DNA of 64,000 nucleotides from Pelagibius sp037652055 (GTDB lineage Bacteria; Pseudomonadota; Alphaproteobacteria; Kiloniellales; Kiloniellaceae): contig NZ_JBBKAH010000014.1 in NCBI RefSeq assembly GCF_037652055.1, positions 1 through 64,000 of the forward strand. Direction: 5' to 3'. Both the position numbers and the translations under genes were made by a program. The notes beneath the pieces were generated by a model that had not been told where the DNA came from, ran no database searches, and saw only the letters and a list, made by a program, of their open reading frames with translations. Positions 25,341 to 33,802 of this stretch are shown one piece after another (position 1 is the stretch's first letter; the number at the start of each line of letters is the position of its first letter).

Positions 25341-26341
25341 TGCGCTCCTTTCACTACGAACGCGCGCAGGATATCGATGCAGCGGTTCAGAGCGCGGCCG
25401 ACGCGAACGCCTCTTATCTTGCCGGCGGCACGACCTTGCTGGACCTGATGAAGCTCGACGTTCTCAGGCCCTCGACGGTCGTTGACATCGGCAGCCTGGA
25501 AGACCACTTCGGTTCGATCGAGGTGAACCGCAGCGGACTGAAGCTGGGGGCGCTGGTGCGCATGGCGGATGCCGCGGAACACCCTGAGATCCGGCGCGAC
25601 TACCCGATGATCGCCCAGTCGCTCGAGAAGGCGGCCAGTACTCAGCTGCGTCACATGGCGACACTGGGCGGCAACGTGCTGCAGCGTACCCGCTGCGCCT
25701 ACTTTCGCGATCCTGACACCAGCGCCTGCAACAAGCGCGTGCCGGGCAGCGGCTGTGCCGCGCTTGAGGGCCTCAACCGCACACATGCGGTGTTGGGCAC
25801 CAGTTCGCAATGCATCGCCACCTACCCGGGCGATTTCGCCCAGGCCCTTATCGCGCTGGACGCCAGTGTGATGGTCGCTGGTCCGGAGGGGCCGCGCAGC
25901 CTGAGCTTTGAGGATCTTCACGTTCCTCCCGGGGAAACGCCGCATATCGAAACCGTGCTGCAGCCGGGTGAGTTGATTACCAGCTTCTCGATCGAGGCCG
26001 CGCCCTGGACGCGCCGGTCGATCTTCCTCAAGGTCCGCGACCGGGAGTCCTTCGCTTTTGCTCTGGCGTCCGCGGCCATCGCCCTGGACATGGATTCCGC
26101 TGGGGGGAAGGTTCAGGCGGCGCGGATCGCGCTCGGCGGCGTGGCGACGCGACCGTGGCGCAGCCACGAGGCAGAGGCTCTGCTGGTCGGAAAGCCCTTC
26201 TCTCGCGAGCAGGCGGAGATGGCGGCGGAGGCGGCTTTCTCCGGCGCCGATCCGCGGCCGGACAATGCCTACAAGATTGAACTGGGGCGCCGCTGCCTGA
26301 CGGCGGCCCTGTGTCGCGCGGCAGCAATGGAGCTCTCCTGA
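25340..26341 (+). CDS. paoB: Aldehyde oxidoreductase FAD subunit with extra [4Fe-4S] cluster (PaoB-like)
   Basis: 333 residues of the CO-dehydrogenase flavoprotein family. FAD is bound by YLAGGTTLLDLMK and ATLGGNVLQ. Just after the latter, an insertion with four Cys (RCAYFRD, SACNK, GSGCA, SQCIA) matches the extra [4Fe-4S] cluster known from PaoB and 4-hydroxybenzoyl-CoA reductase. That insertion is absent from the other FAD subunit in this window (39912-40775). The start overlaps the preceding stop as TGATG, and the stop overlaps the next start in the same way. Confidence 0.9.
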   Translation: MRSFHYERAQDIDAAVQSAADANASYLAGGTTLLDLMKLDVLRPSTVVDIGSLEDHFGSIEVNRSGLKLGALVRMADAAEHPEIRRDYPMIAQSLEKAASTQLRHMATLGGNVLQRTRCAYFRDPDTSACNKRVPGSGCAALEGLNRTHAVLGTSSQCIATYPGDFAQALIALDASVMVAGPEGPRSLSFEDLHVPPGETPHIETVLQPGELITSFSIEAAPWTRRSIFLKVRDRESFAFALASAAIALDMDSAGGKVQAARIALGGVATRPWRSHEAEALLVGKPFSREQAEMAAEAAFSGADPRPDNAYKIELGRRCLTAALCRAAAMELS

Positions 26342-28632
26342 TGAATGCGAAGAACGCCTCGGCGGAAAGGGCGGCGGGCGCAGATGTGCCGCGCGTCGAC
26401 GGCCGGCTGAAAGTGACGGGTGCTGCCCGTTATGGTTCGGACGTTAAGGTCGACAAGCCTGCCTACGCCTACCTGCGTACCAGCGCGATCGCGCGCGGCC
26501 GCATCGCGCGGATCGATGAAGGGGCGGCGCGCGACGTGCCCGGTCTGCTCGACATTCTCACCTACGAAAACGTCGGCGAGCGGGTTGGGCCTGGTGATTT
26601 CTTCGCCTCCGGCGGCTACTTCAGCTCGACCATGCGGCCGCTCAGTTCACCCGAGGTGCGCCACGCCGGCCAGATCGTTGCCATGACGGTGGCGGAGAGC
26701 TTCGAGGCGGCCCGCGAGGCAGCGCAGCGCCTGGAGATCAGCTATGACGAGGAACAGCCCGCAGCGGGGTTCGACGCCGCGTGCGCGGAGACCGAGCCCG
26801 TGGCGGATGCCATGTCGAGCCATCAGGATCCCGCCGTTGGCGATGCACAAGAGGCCTTTGAAGCATCGCCCGTTACTTTGGATGCGCGCTACGAAACACC
26901 GACGCAGCACCATAACCCCATCGAGCTGTTCACCACGACCTGCGCCTGGGACGGCGACCAGCTGACGATCTGGGAGCCGAGCCAGAACGTCTATGGCGTG
27001 AAGCACGGCATCGCGCAACAGCTGCAGATGGACCCGGAGGACATCCGGGTCGTGTCGCGCTATGTCGGCGGCGCCTTCGGATCACGCGGCTCCCTCACGC
27101 AGCGGACGGCGCTGGTCGCCCTCGCGGCGAAGCGCCTGCAGCGTCCGGTGAAGCTGGCGGTCAGTCGCGCCCAGGGATTCACCATCGCCACCTACCGCGC
27201 CGAGACGCGCCACCATGTCCGCCTGGGCGCGGACAGGGATGGTCGCCTCCGCGCGCTGATGCACGAAGGCTGGGAGGTGACCAGCCGGCCGGACCCCTAC
27301 AATGTCTCGGGCACCGAGGTCACGACCCGGCTTTATAATTGTCCGAATGTCTGGTCGCGGGTTTCGATCACCCATGCCGATCGCAACACCCCGGGCTTCA
27401 TGCGCTCGCCGCCGGAGGTGCCTTATCTGTTCGCGCTCGAATCGGCGATGGACGAACTGGCGGTGGAACTCGGCATGGATCCGGTCGAGCTGAGGCGGGT
27501 GAACGACAGCAACAAGGAGCCGATCGGCGGCCTGCCCTGGACCAGCCGCGCGCTGATGCCCTGCTTCGACGCGGCGGCGGCAGCCTTCGGATGGCAGAAC
27601 CGTGATCCGCAGCCCGGTGCGATGCGCGACGGCGACTGGGACCTGGGCTGGGGCTGCGCGGCCACGATGTATCCCACGGTGATCGCCCCGGCGGCGGTGC
27701 GCGTGACCGTCACGCCGGAGGGCAAGGTGCAGGTAGGCTCGGCGGCCCATGATATCGGCACCGGCGCCTATACGGTGGCGGCGTTGACGGCGGCGGAGTT
27801 GCTGGGCGTGCCCGTCGAGGATGTGACTGTCGAACTCGGTGATACCGCATTGCCGGCCGGCCCGATTGCCGGCGGCTCGAACACGACTGCGAGCCTCTGC
27901 AACGCCATTGCTCAGGCCTGTGGCAAGATCGGGCGGCGGCTTGCCGAGGCCGCGGTTACGGCGGATGGTCCCTTCGCCGGTATGAAGGCGGCCGACCTCA
28001 CCCTGACCGACGGCCGCCTGCACGGCCCCGGCGGGCACAGTGAGCCGCTGCGAGAGGTGCTGCGCCGCACCGGAGAGGGCGGCATTACGATTGAGACTGA
28101 AAATCTCCCGGACGGTGTGAAGCCTGAGGGCCTGCAGCAACTGCACCGTGGCCTGCCGGCCTTTACCGGCGGCACCGAACGCAGCGACAGGGTCCAGGCC
28201 GCCTTCGGCGCCATTATGGTCGAGGTCCGGGTTCACCGCCAAACACGGGAAATCCGCTGTCCGCGCGCGGTCGGCGCCTTCGCGGCCGGCCGCATCATCA
28301 GCCAGCGGACGGCGGAAAGCCAGCTGATCGGCGGGCTTATCTGGGGCATATCGGCCGCGCTCCACGAGGCGACGGAGATCGATCGCCGCACGGCCCGCTA
28401 CGGCAGCACGGATCTTGCCGAGTACCTCATCCCGGTGAATGCCGACATCGGCGACATCCAGGCTATCACCCTTCGCGAGGAGGACTACGAGATCAATCCG
28501 CTCGGCATCAAGGGGTTGGGTGAGCTTGGCAATGTCGGCACCAACGCCGCGGTTGCCAACGCGGTCTACCACGCGACCGGCATCCGCATCCGCCAATTGC
28601 CGATCCGGATCGAAAACCTGCTCGCCGGCTAA
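26341..28632 (+). CDS. paoC: Aldehyde oxidoreductase molybdenum subunit (PaoC-like)
   Basis: 763 residues of the xanthine-oxidase large-subunit family. VGGAFGSRG, the substrate-channel FMRSPPEVP and the catalytic Glu in GIKGLGELG near the C-terminus are present, as are the cofactor loops GSAAHDIGTG and GGSNTTAS. It holds the molybdenum cytosine dinucleotide and oxidises aldehydes to acids. No XdhC/PaoD-type insertion chaperone is encoded next to it. Its placement under a stress promoter suggests detoxification of aldehydes formed during oxidative stress. Confidence 0.9.
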   Translation: MNAKNASAERAAGADVPRVDGRLKVTGAARYGSDVKVDKPAYAYLRTSAIARGRIARIDEGAARDVPGLLDILTYENVGERVGPGDFFASGGYFSSTMRPLSSPEVRHAGQIVAMTVAESFEAAREAAQRLEISYDEEQPAAGFDAACAETEPVADAMSSHQDPAVGDAQEAFEASPVTLDARYETPTQHHNPIELFTTTCAWDGDQLTIWEPSQNVYGVKHGIAQQLQMDPEDIRVVSRYVGGAFGSRGSLTQRTALVALAAKRLQRPVKLAVSRAQGFTIATYRAETRHHVRLGADRDGRLRALMHEGWEVTSRPDPYNVSGTEVTTRLYNCPNVWSRVSITHADRNTPGFMRSPPEVPYLFALESAMDELAVELGMDPVELRRVNDSNKEPIGGLPWTSRALMPCFDAAAAAFGWQNRDPQPGAMRDGDWDLGWGCAATMYPTVIAPAAVRVTVTPEGKVQVGSAAHDIGTGAYTVAALTAAELLGVPVEDVTVELGDTALPAGPIAGGSNTTASLCNAIAQACGKIGRRLAEAAVTADGPFAGMKAADLTLTDGRLHGPGGHSEPLREVLRRTGEGGITIETENLPDGVKPEGLQQLHRGLPAFTGGTERSDRVQAAFGAIMVEVRVHRQTREIRCPRAVGAFAAGRIISQRTAESQLIGGLIWGISAALHEATEIDRRTARYGSTDLAEYLIPVNADIGDIQAITLREEDYEINPLGIKGLGELGNVGTNAAVANAVYHATGIRIRQLPIRIENLLAG

Positions 28633-28665
28633 AGGCGGGCCCAATTGTCCGACCGCCGGGGGCAT

Positions 28666-28691
28666 GGAACGGAAACCGGCCCCGGGGCGTT
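28666..28691 (+). promoter_or_regulatory. EcfG-like promoter of the DUF3618-YihY-PAP2 operon
   Basis: GGAAC (28666-28670), 17 bases, CGTT (28688-28691): an exact match to GGAAC-N16/17-CGTT, 45 bases before the DUF3618 start. Confidence 0.72.
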
Positions 28692-28736
28692 GCTTCGATA
28701 CCCGTTCCATTTAAACGGCATCAGCGAGCAGGAGCC

Positions 28737-29171
28737 ATGGGAAGCAACGCCGAGACCAGACAGCCTGCCTCACCCGATCAGCTTGAGCAGGAAATTGCCG
28801 ACACTCGCGCCGAGATCGATCGGAAATTGGCCCTGCTGCAACAGCATTTCTCGCCGCGCCAGGTCGCCGGCCAGTTGACATCCGCGGTGGTCAGCCAGGG
28901 TGGTATCTTCGCCCGCAATCTCGGCGTCACTCTGCGCGACAATCCGGTGCCGGCAATTCTTGTCGGTATCGGTCTGGCCTGGCTCATGATTGCGAGCAGC
29001 CGCGACCAGAGACCCGCAGCTGTCCGGCGGGATGCCGCCGATTCTCGTGCGCCAAGGGCGGCCGCCGCGCTGGCCGTGATTGAAAGGGGCGGGGCTCGTC
29101 AAGCTGCCCTGGGAAGTCCCGGGGGCACAGGCACAGCCGAGCCCACGGCCGCTCAGCGCGGCGCCGGCTGA
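28737..29171 (+). CDS. DUF3618 membrane-anchored protein
   Basis: 144 residues. An N-terminal amphipathic helix (PDQLEQEIADTRAEIDRKLA) precedes one membrane segment (PVPAILVGIGLAWLMIASS), the DUF3618 layout, with a low-complexity Ala/Arg-rich tail. The function is unknown. Relatives sit next to YqjD-like and phage-holin-like envelope stress proteins in alphaproteobacteria. First gene of a stress-type operon with YihY and PAP2. Confidence 0.8.
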   Translation: MGSNAETRQPASPDQLEQEIADTRAEIDRKLALLQQHFSPRQVAGQLTSAVVSQGGIFARNLGVTLRDNPVPAILVGIGLAWLMIASSRDQRPAAVRRDAADSRAPRAAAALAVIERGGARQAALGSPGGTGTAEPTAAQRGAG

Positions 29172-29183
29172 CACGGCGCAACG

Positions 29184-30146
29184 ATGTCGAAGTACTATGC
29201 GGGGGAGCGGGGCGAGTATGCCGACCGGCCCCTCGCGATCCCCCGGCGCGGCTGGTGGCAGATCTTGAAGCGGGTCTACGGCGAGATGGCCGAGGATCGG
29301 CTGTCCATCATTTCGGCCGGCATCAGCTATTATTGCCTGCTCGGCGTCTTCCCGGGCATCGCCGTGCTCATCATGCTTTATGGCGTGTTCAGCGACCCCG
29401 CCGAAGTGCGCGACCGGCTGGCGACCTTCAGCGACGTGTTGCCTGCGGATGCCTATGCCATGCTGGTCGATCAGCTCGACCGTATCCGCGACAGTGCGGG
29501 CAGCGAGCTGGGCTTCGGTTTGCTGGCCAGCTTCGCACTGGCCACCTGGGGGGCATCACGTGCCGTCCAGGCGCTGATGATTGCGATGAACGTGGCCTAC
29601 CAGCAACCAGAGCGGCGCGGCGTCATTCGGCGCAACCTGGTCGCACTGGGCCTTACCCTCGGGGGCGTCTGCTTCTTCATTCTCTCGATCACCGCGATCG
29701 CCGCCCTGCCGGCCGCCGCCGCCGTGCTGAACCTCGGTCGACTGGTTACCTTTGGTTTGGGCGTGCTGCAGTGGGGGGCGCTGTGCATTGCCGCGATCTT
29801 CGCGCTGGCGGTGCTCTATCGCGTCGCGCCCTGCCGCGCGTCGCCGCGCTTCCGCTGGGTCACACCGGGTGCCATCGTCGCCACGCTGCTGTGGATGGTG
29901 AGTTCTCTGCTGTTCTCCTTCTACGTGGCGAATTTTGCGCACTACGATCAGACCTTCGGGTCGATTGGTGCGGTCGTGATCCTGCTGTTGTGGTTCTACA
30001 TCTCGGCTTTCGCGGTCTGTCTCGGCGCCGAAATCAACGCCGAGCTGGAGCACCAGACCTACCGCGATACGACGACCGGCCCGACCCGGCCGATCGGGGA
30101 GCGGGGTGCTTACGTTGCCGATAACGTGGCACCGCCACCCCGCTGA
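29184..30146 (+). CDS. YihY/BrkB-family inner membrane protein
   Basis: 320 residues with six membrane segments. The family hallmarks ISAGISYYCLLGVFPGIAVL, the FGSIGAVVILLLWFYISAF segment and LGAEINAELEH are clear. These proteins were once called ribonuclease BN, but that activity belongs to another protein; a transport or lipid-related role is suspected. It follows DUF3618 by 12 bases and overlaps the PAP2 gene by one (TGATG). Confidence 0.88.
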   Translation: MSKYYAGERGEYADRPLAIPRRGWWQILKRVYGEMAEDRLSIISAGISYYCLLGVFPGIAVLIMLYGVFSDPAEVRDRLATFSDVLPADAYAMLVDQLDRIRDSAGSELGFGLLASFALATWGASRAVQALMIAMNVAYQQPERRGVIRRNLVALGLTLGGVCFFILSITAIAALPAAAAVLNLGRLVTFGLGVLQWGALCIAAIFALAVLYRVAPCRASPRFRWVTPGAIVATLLWMVSSLLFSFYVANFAHYDQTFGSIGAVVILLLWFYISAFAVCLGAEINAELEHQTYRDTTTGPTRPIGERGAYVADNVAPPPR

Positions 30147-30967
30147 TGCGACTGTCGCGCCTATCCCTGCGCCGGTTACAGGGGGTGCTGCGCGACTCCG
30201 CGGAGACGTTGCGCGCGCAAAAGCTGCGATCCAAGACTTTGGCCAGAATCGGCCTGCGGGAACTTTGGCTGATGATCTTGCTCTGCCTCATGGCGGGCGG
30301 AATCTGGACGTTCGTGGGTATCGCCGACGAGATATCCGAGGGGGAGCTGGAGAACTTCGACAGAACGATCCTGCTGGCTTTGCGCACGGCGGACGACCGG
30401 CAAGACCCGCTGGGGCCGGTGTGGTTCGAAGAGGTAATGCGAGACGTCACGGCGCTCGGCGGAAACCTGGTGGTCGGTTTCGTCACCTTGGCATCCGCCA
30501 CCTATCTGCTGCTCCTGGGCAAGCGCAGGGTCGCCGTATTCGTGCTGTCGGCGATCGGCTCCGGTGTCATGGTCGGCTCGTTGCTGAAGGCCGGATTCGG
30601 ACGTCCTCGACCGGACCTGGTGGAGCATGCGACGGCTATCTATACCAGCAGCTTCCCCAGCGGCCATTCCATGACCGCCGGGATCGTCTATCTGACTCTC
30701 GCTGCGGTGCTGATCCGGGTGCAACGCCGCTGGCGGCTGAAGCTCTATCTCCTGGCACTCGCGGTGCTCGTCACGCTCAGCGTCGGCGTCAGCCGCGTCT
30801 ATCTCGGTGTCCACTGGCCGAGTGACGTGCTCGCCGGCTGGGCGGCCGGCGCGGCCTGGGCGATCTTCTGGTGGTGCCTTGCGCTGTGGCTGATGCGGCG
30901 CGGGGCCTTGGAAGAGGGATGGGGAGAGGCAGGGCGGATCCCGCCGGGGCGGGGAGAGAGCGGGTGA
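30146..30967 (+). CDS. PAP2-family membrane phosphatase
   Basis: 273 residues with six membrane segments and the three phosphatase motifs: KAGFGRPRP, PSGHSMTAG and SRVYLGVHWPSD, holding the catalytic His pair and Arg. It removes phosphate from a lipid such as phosphatidate or undecaprenyl pyrophosphate at the outer face of the inner membrane. The start overlaps the YihY stop. The C-terminal tail is polar and Gly/Arg-rich. The stop lies inside the palindrome at 30958-30981. Confidence 0.9.
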   Translation: MRLSRLSLRRLQGVLRDSAETLRAQKLRSKTLARIGLRELWLMILLCLMAGGIWTFVGIADEISEGELENFDRTILLALRTADDRQDPLGPVWFEEVMRDVTALGGNLVVGFVTLASATYLLLLGKRRVAVFVLSAIGSGVMVGSLLKAGFGRPRPDLVEHATAIYTSSFPSGHSMTAGIVYLTLAAVLIRVQRRWRLKLYLLALAVLVTLSVGVSRVYLGVHWPSDVLAGWAAGAAWAIFWWCLALWLMRRGALEEGWGEAGRIPPGRGESG

Positions 30968-30981
30968 CCGGTCACCCGCTC
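30958..30981. terminator. 24-bp palindrome between convergent PAP2 and SDR genes
   Basis: GAGCGGGTGACC is followed directly by its complement GGTCACCCGCTC, a perfect 12-bp inverted repeat without a spacer. It contains the PAP2 stop codon. It can act for both convergent transcripts, but there is no T run. Confidence 0.55.
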
Positions 30982-31031
30982 CCGCCTGCCGCGCCCGGAC
31001 ATGGGTGGGATCGGAAGCGGGCCTCCTTGCG

Positions 31032-31883
31032 TCATGAGCCGACGATGTTGCCGCCGTTGGGGTGCAGGACCTGCCCCGTCATGTAGGAGCCCTCTTCGCT
31101 GGCGAGGAAGACGTAGCAAGAGGCAACCTCGTTCGGCTGGCCGGCACGCCCCATCGGCGCCGAGGACCCATGCCGCGCGACCTTTTCAGCGTCGAAGGAT
31201 GCCGGAATCAACGGGGTCCAGATCGGTCCCGGGGCCACCGCGTTCACCCGGATGCCGCGCTCGACGAGCGCGCCGGCCATCGACCGGGTGAATGAGACAA
31301 TGGCGCCGCGCGTCGCGCTGTAGTCGACCATATCCGGGTAGCCCTGGTAGGCCGTGATGGAGGTCGTGTTCACGATGGAGCCGCCGGCCCCGATATGTTC
31401 GAGCGCAGCTTTGGTCATGTAGAAGTAGCCGAAAACATTGGTCTTGAACGTGCGCTGCAATTGTTCGGCGGAGAGGTCGCGGAAGTCCGACACCTCGTGC
31501 TGTTCGGCGGCATTGTTCACCAGGACGTCGAGCCGGCCATATTCCGCGATGGTGCGCTTCACCGCCTCGCGGCAGAAATCCTCGTCGCCGATGTCGCCGG
31601 CGATTTGAATGATGTCACTCCCTTCTTCCCGAACCGCACGACTGGTTTCTTCCGCGTCCTGATCTTCTTCCAGGTAGACGATGCCGATCGAGGCACCCTC
31701 GCGCGCCATGGCGACCGCTACGGCGCGGCCGATGCCGCTGTCGCCGCCGGTGATCAGAGCGACTTTTCCATCAAGGCGTCCGCTGCCGGGAAAGCGCGGC
31801 ATGTAATCGGGCGGCGGATCCATTCTGTCCTCACGCCCCGGTTGGCGCTCTTGATGCTGGGGCGGCTGCTGCGTTTTATCCAT
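31032..31883 (-). CDS. Short-chain dehydrogenase (YghA-like), catalytic Lys replaced by Arg
   Basis: 283 residues. An extended polar N-terminus (about 36 residues) precedes the Rossmann motif TGGDSGIGRAVA, NNAAEQHEV and Ser175. This matches the stress-linked glucose/ribitol-dehydrogenase-like group (YghA, YdaD, GsiB-type). The catalytic YxxxK reads Y188-SAT-R192, coded by CGC, so the usual Lys is Arg; activity may be altered. The start is the ATG at 31883. An EcfG-like element lies about 80 bases upstream. Convergent with PAP2. Confidence 0.88.
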   Translation of the reverse strand: MDKTQQPPQHQERQPGREDRMDPPPDYMPRFPGSGRLDGKVALITGGDSGIGRAVAVAMAREGASIGIVYLEEDQDAEETSRAVREEGSDIIQIAGDIGDEDFCREAVKRTIAEYGRLDVLVNNAAEQHEVSDFRDLSAEQLQRTFKTNVFGYFYMTKAALEHIGAGGSIVNTTSITAYQGYPDMVDYSATRGAIVSFTRSMAGALVERGIRVNAVAPGPIWTPLIPASFDAEKVARHGSSAPMGRAGQPNEVASCYVFLASEEGSYMTGQVLHPNGGNIVGS

Positions 31884-31965
31884 TGTGGATCCTTTCCCAG
31901 CCTTGTTGATGGCTGTCGCGAGCGGTTGGAAACGGCAGCGGGCGACCGCTGCCCTTTCATCTCAA

Positions 31966-31990
31966 AACCGCGTCCGCGGCAAAGGGTTCC
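31966..31990 (-). promoter_or_regulatory. EcfG-like promoter of the short-chain dehydrogenase gene
   Basis: Leftward GGAAC (31990-31986), 16 bases, GGTT (31969-31966), giving a leader of roughly 75 bases to the start at 31883. The first -10 base is G rather than C, so the match is partial. Confidence 0.5.
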
Positions 31991-32053
31991 TGCCCGATTG
32001 TGCGCCCGCCGTGTCAAAGCGGCGCCCCTCTTGCGACGCATCCGGGCTCGGCT

Positions 32054-32668
32054 TCACAGCAAGGTGCGATAGACGACCCAGCCGGCGCCCAGCGAGAAGC
32101 CCAAGGCGATCAGCGACAGGAGGCCGTCGCGAGCGATCAATGCCAGGCCGAAGATCCCGATAGCGGCCCAGGACACGCTGCCGGCGAAAGGAACGATCTC
32201 CAGAGGCGGCACCGTCAGCGCGAGCAGGATGCAGGCAAAAGCGGCGAGGTGAACGAAGGGCTCCCGGGTCAAGCCGGTCAGGCGGGGGCGGATCAGCTTG
32301 TCCGCCCAACGTGCCGGCCGCTGCAGGACATCGGCCGACTTGCGAAGCTTGTCCGGTTTGACGCTGCGCCGCAGAATCATATCGGGCAGCCAGAAATGGT
32401 CGAGCCCGATGACAAGTTGCCCGGCGATCACGATCACCACCGCGGCCATGGCCGTCGGCAAGCCGGGAATGCCGCCCAGCGGCGTGAAAGCAATCAAGGC
32501 CGGAAGCAGCAGGAAAGCACCGAACGAGCGGGTCCCGATACGGTCCAGAAGATCGCCCACCGTCACCTGGCGGTCGGCCGCATCTGCGGTGTCGCCGATC
32601 TCCTCGAGCAGACTCTCGAGGTCGTCCAGCGATCTGGCATCATCGGGTCTGGGCGAAATCTCTCCCAT
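32054..32668 (-). CDS. exoD: ExoD-family membrane protein
   Basis: 204 residues. The ExoD start (VTVGDLLDRIGTRSFGAFLLLPALIA, here given in overlapping parts VTVGDLLDRIG and FGAFLLLPALIA) is followed by four to five membrane segments. ExoD was named in Sinorhizobium for altered exopolysaccharide and alkali sensitivity; its biochemical role is unknown. Only the ATG at 32668 keeps the family N-terminus. A perfect EcfG-like promoter ends 9 bases before it, implying a leaderless or nearly leaderless mRNA. Confidence 0.87.
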   Translation of the reverse strand: MGEISPRPDDARSLDDLESLLEEIGDTADAADRQVTVGDLLDRIGTRSFGAFLLLPALIAFTPLGGIPGLPTAMAAVVIVIAGQLVIGLDHFWLPDMILRRSVKPDKLRKSADVLQRPARWADKLIRPRLTGLTREPFVHLAAFACILLALTVPPLEIVPFAGSVSWAAIGIFGLALIARDGLLSLIALGFSLGAGWVVYRTLL

Positions 32669-32676
32669 TTCATGGC

Positions 32677-32701
32677 AACGAACCGCGGAGGGCGATGTTC
32701 C
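32677..32701 (-). promoter_or_regulatory. EcfG-like promoter of exoD
   Basis: Leftward GGAAC (32701-32697), 16 bases, CGTT (32680-32677), an exact consensus match. The -10 ends only 9 bases before the exoD start codon. Confidence 0.7.
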
Positions 32702-32801
32702 AGCCGTGCCAGCATCACAGCAAAGAAAATGAGGACGTCTCCGCTACCCGTGGGGTCTACTGCGGGGGCAACGGCCGTGGCGCACGTCCGAAGGAAGCAC
32801 C

Positions 32802-33797
32802 CTAGCGCCGGAGGAATGACTGGATTTTCTCGATGGCAGCCGTGCGTCCCCGTTCGGGGCGGTCCAGGATGATGTAGTGGGTCGCATTCTCCGGCTCCCA
32901 CAATTCGACCTCCTCGGCATGCACCAGGTCGTCACACAGGCTGGCGACGTCGTCCTTGCGCGAAAAGTAGTCGAGGCCGGGCCGGATGATCAGAACCTTG
33001 GCGTAAACCTGGCTGGCGTGGACGAGTTTCTGGCCGCGGCCCATGTAGTAGCTGTCCTCGAGCATGCCGTTGGGGCTGCGATAGGTCGGCGGTTCGCGGG
33101 TCATCGCGGTGGGGTCGCCGTCGAGCAGGGCCTGCGCGAACGCGCGGGCGACGGCGGGGTCGCGCCAGGCGTTCTTGTCCGCGATGGGGATCGACTGGTC
33201 CCATTTGTCCATGAGCATCTGTGGATCGTTGTAGCTGTAACCGCCGTAGTGCGCGGCGTTGAAATGCCCCGGCTGCTTGGGGTCTTCCAGAGGGTGGTTC
33301 CGATAGCGGGGATGCTCCGAGCTGCCGCCATAGAGCACGTTGTAGAGCACGAGGTGGCTGACCTTCTCCGGCCAGATCGCGGCGTGCATCAGGACCACGG
33401 TGGAGCCAACGCCCCAGCCCATGAGGGCGACCCTGTCAAAGCCGGTCGCCGCGCGCAGGGCGTCGACTGCGGCATCCACGTCGCGCACGATCTCCATGCA
33501 GCGCGAAAGCGGCGCCGATTCCGATGGCGGGCGATCCATGGCCGCCGGCCGCTGCGAGCGCCCGAAGCCGCGCGCATCCAGAATGAAACAGACATGGCCG
33601 GCGAGGGCGAGATCTTGCGCCAGCGAGCCGTTGGGCACCGGCAGATCGTACTCGCTCAGTCCCGGAATACGCGTACCGTGCAGCAGGACGATGGGCGTGC
33701 CTTTGGTCACGGCAGGCCCGGCAGGCTTTACCTCGCGCACGGCGATTGTCACGTCGTCGACGGTTTGAAGCTCGAGATCGCGGCGTGTCACCGGCAT
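32802..33797 (-). CDS. Alpha/beta-hydrolase-fold protein lacking the nucleophile Ser
   Basis: 331 residues with the alpha/beta hydrolase layout: oxyanion loop LLHGTR (38-43), FILDARGFGRS, and a C-terminal His in NATHYIILD (about H307). The nucleophile elbow, normally G-x-S-x-G, reads G127-W-G-V-G131, with Gly coded by GGC at the Ser position. Either it uses a different chemistry, S132 takes over, or it is not a hydrolase. It follows an amidohydrolase by 5 bases in the IclR-linked module, so a ring-cleavage or side-chain step in an aromatic-type pathway is plausible. Confidence 0.75.
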   Translation of the reverse strand: MPVTRRDLELQTVDDVTIAVREVKPAGPAVTKGTPIVLLHGTRIPGLSEYDLPVPNGSLAQDLALAGHVCFILDARGFGRSQRPAAMDRPPSESAPLSRCMEIVRDVDAAVDALRAATGFDRVALMGWGVGSTVVLMHAAIWPEKVSHLVLYNVLYGGSSEHPRYRNHPLEDPKQPGHFNAAHYGGYSYNDPQMLMDKWDQSIPIADKNAWRDPAVARAFAQALLDGDPTAMTREPPTYRSPNGMLEDSYYMGRGQKLVHASQVYAKVLIIRPGLDYFSRKDDVASLCDDLVHAEEVELWEPENATHYIILDRPERGRTAAIEKIQSFLRR

Positions 33798-33802
33798 GGG
33801 TC

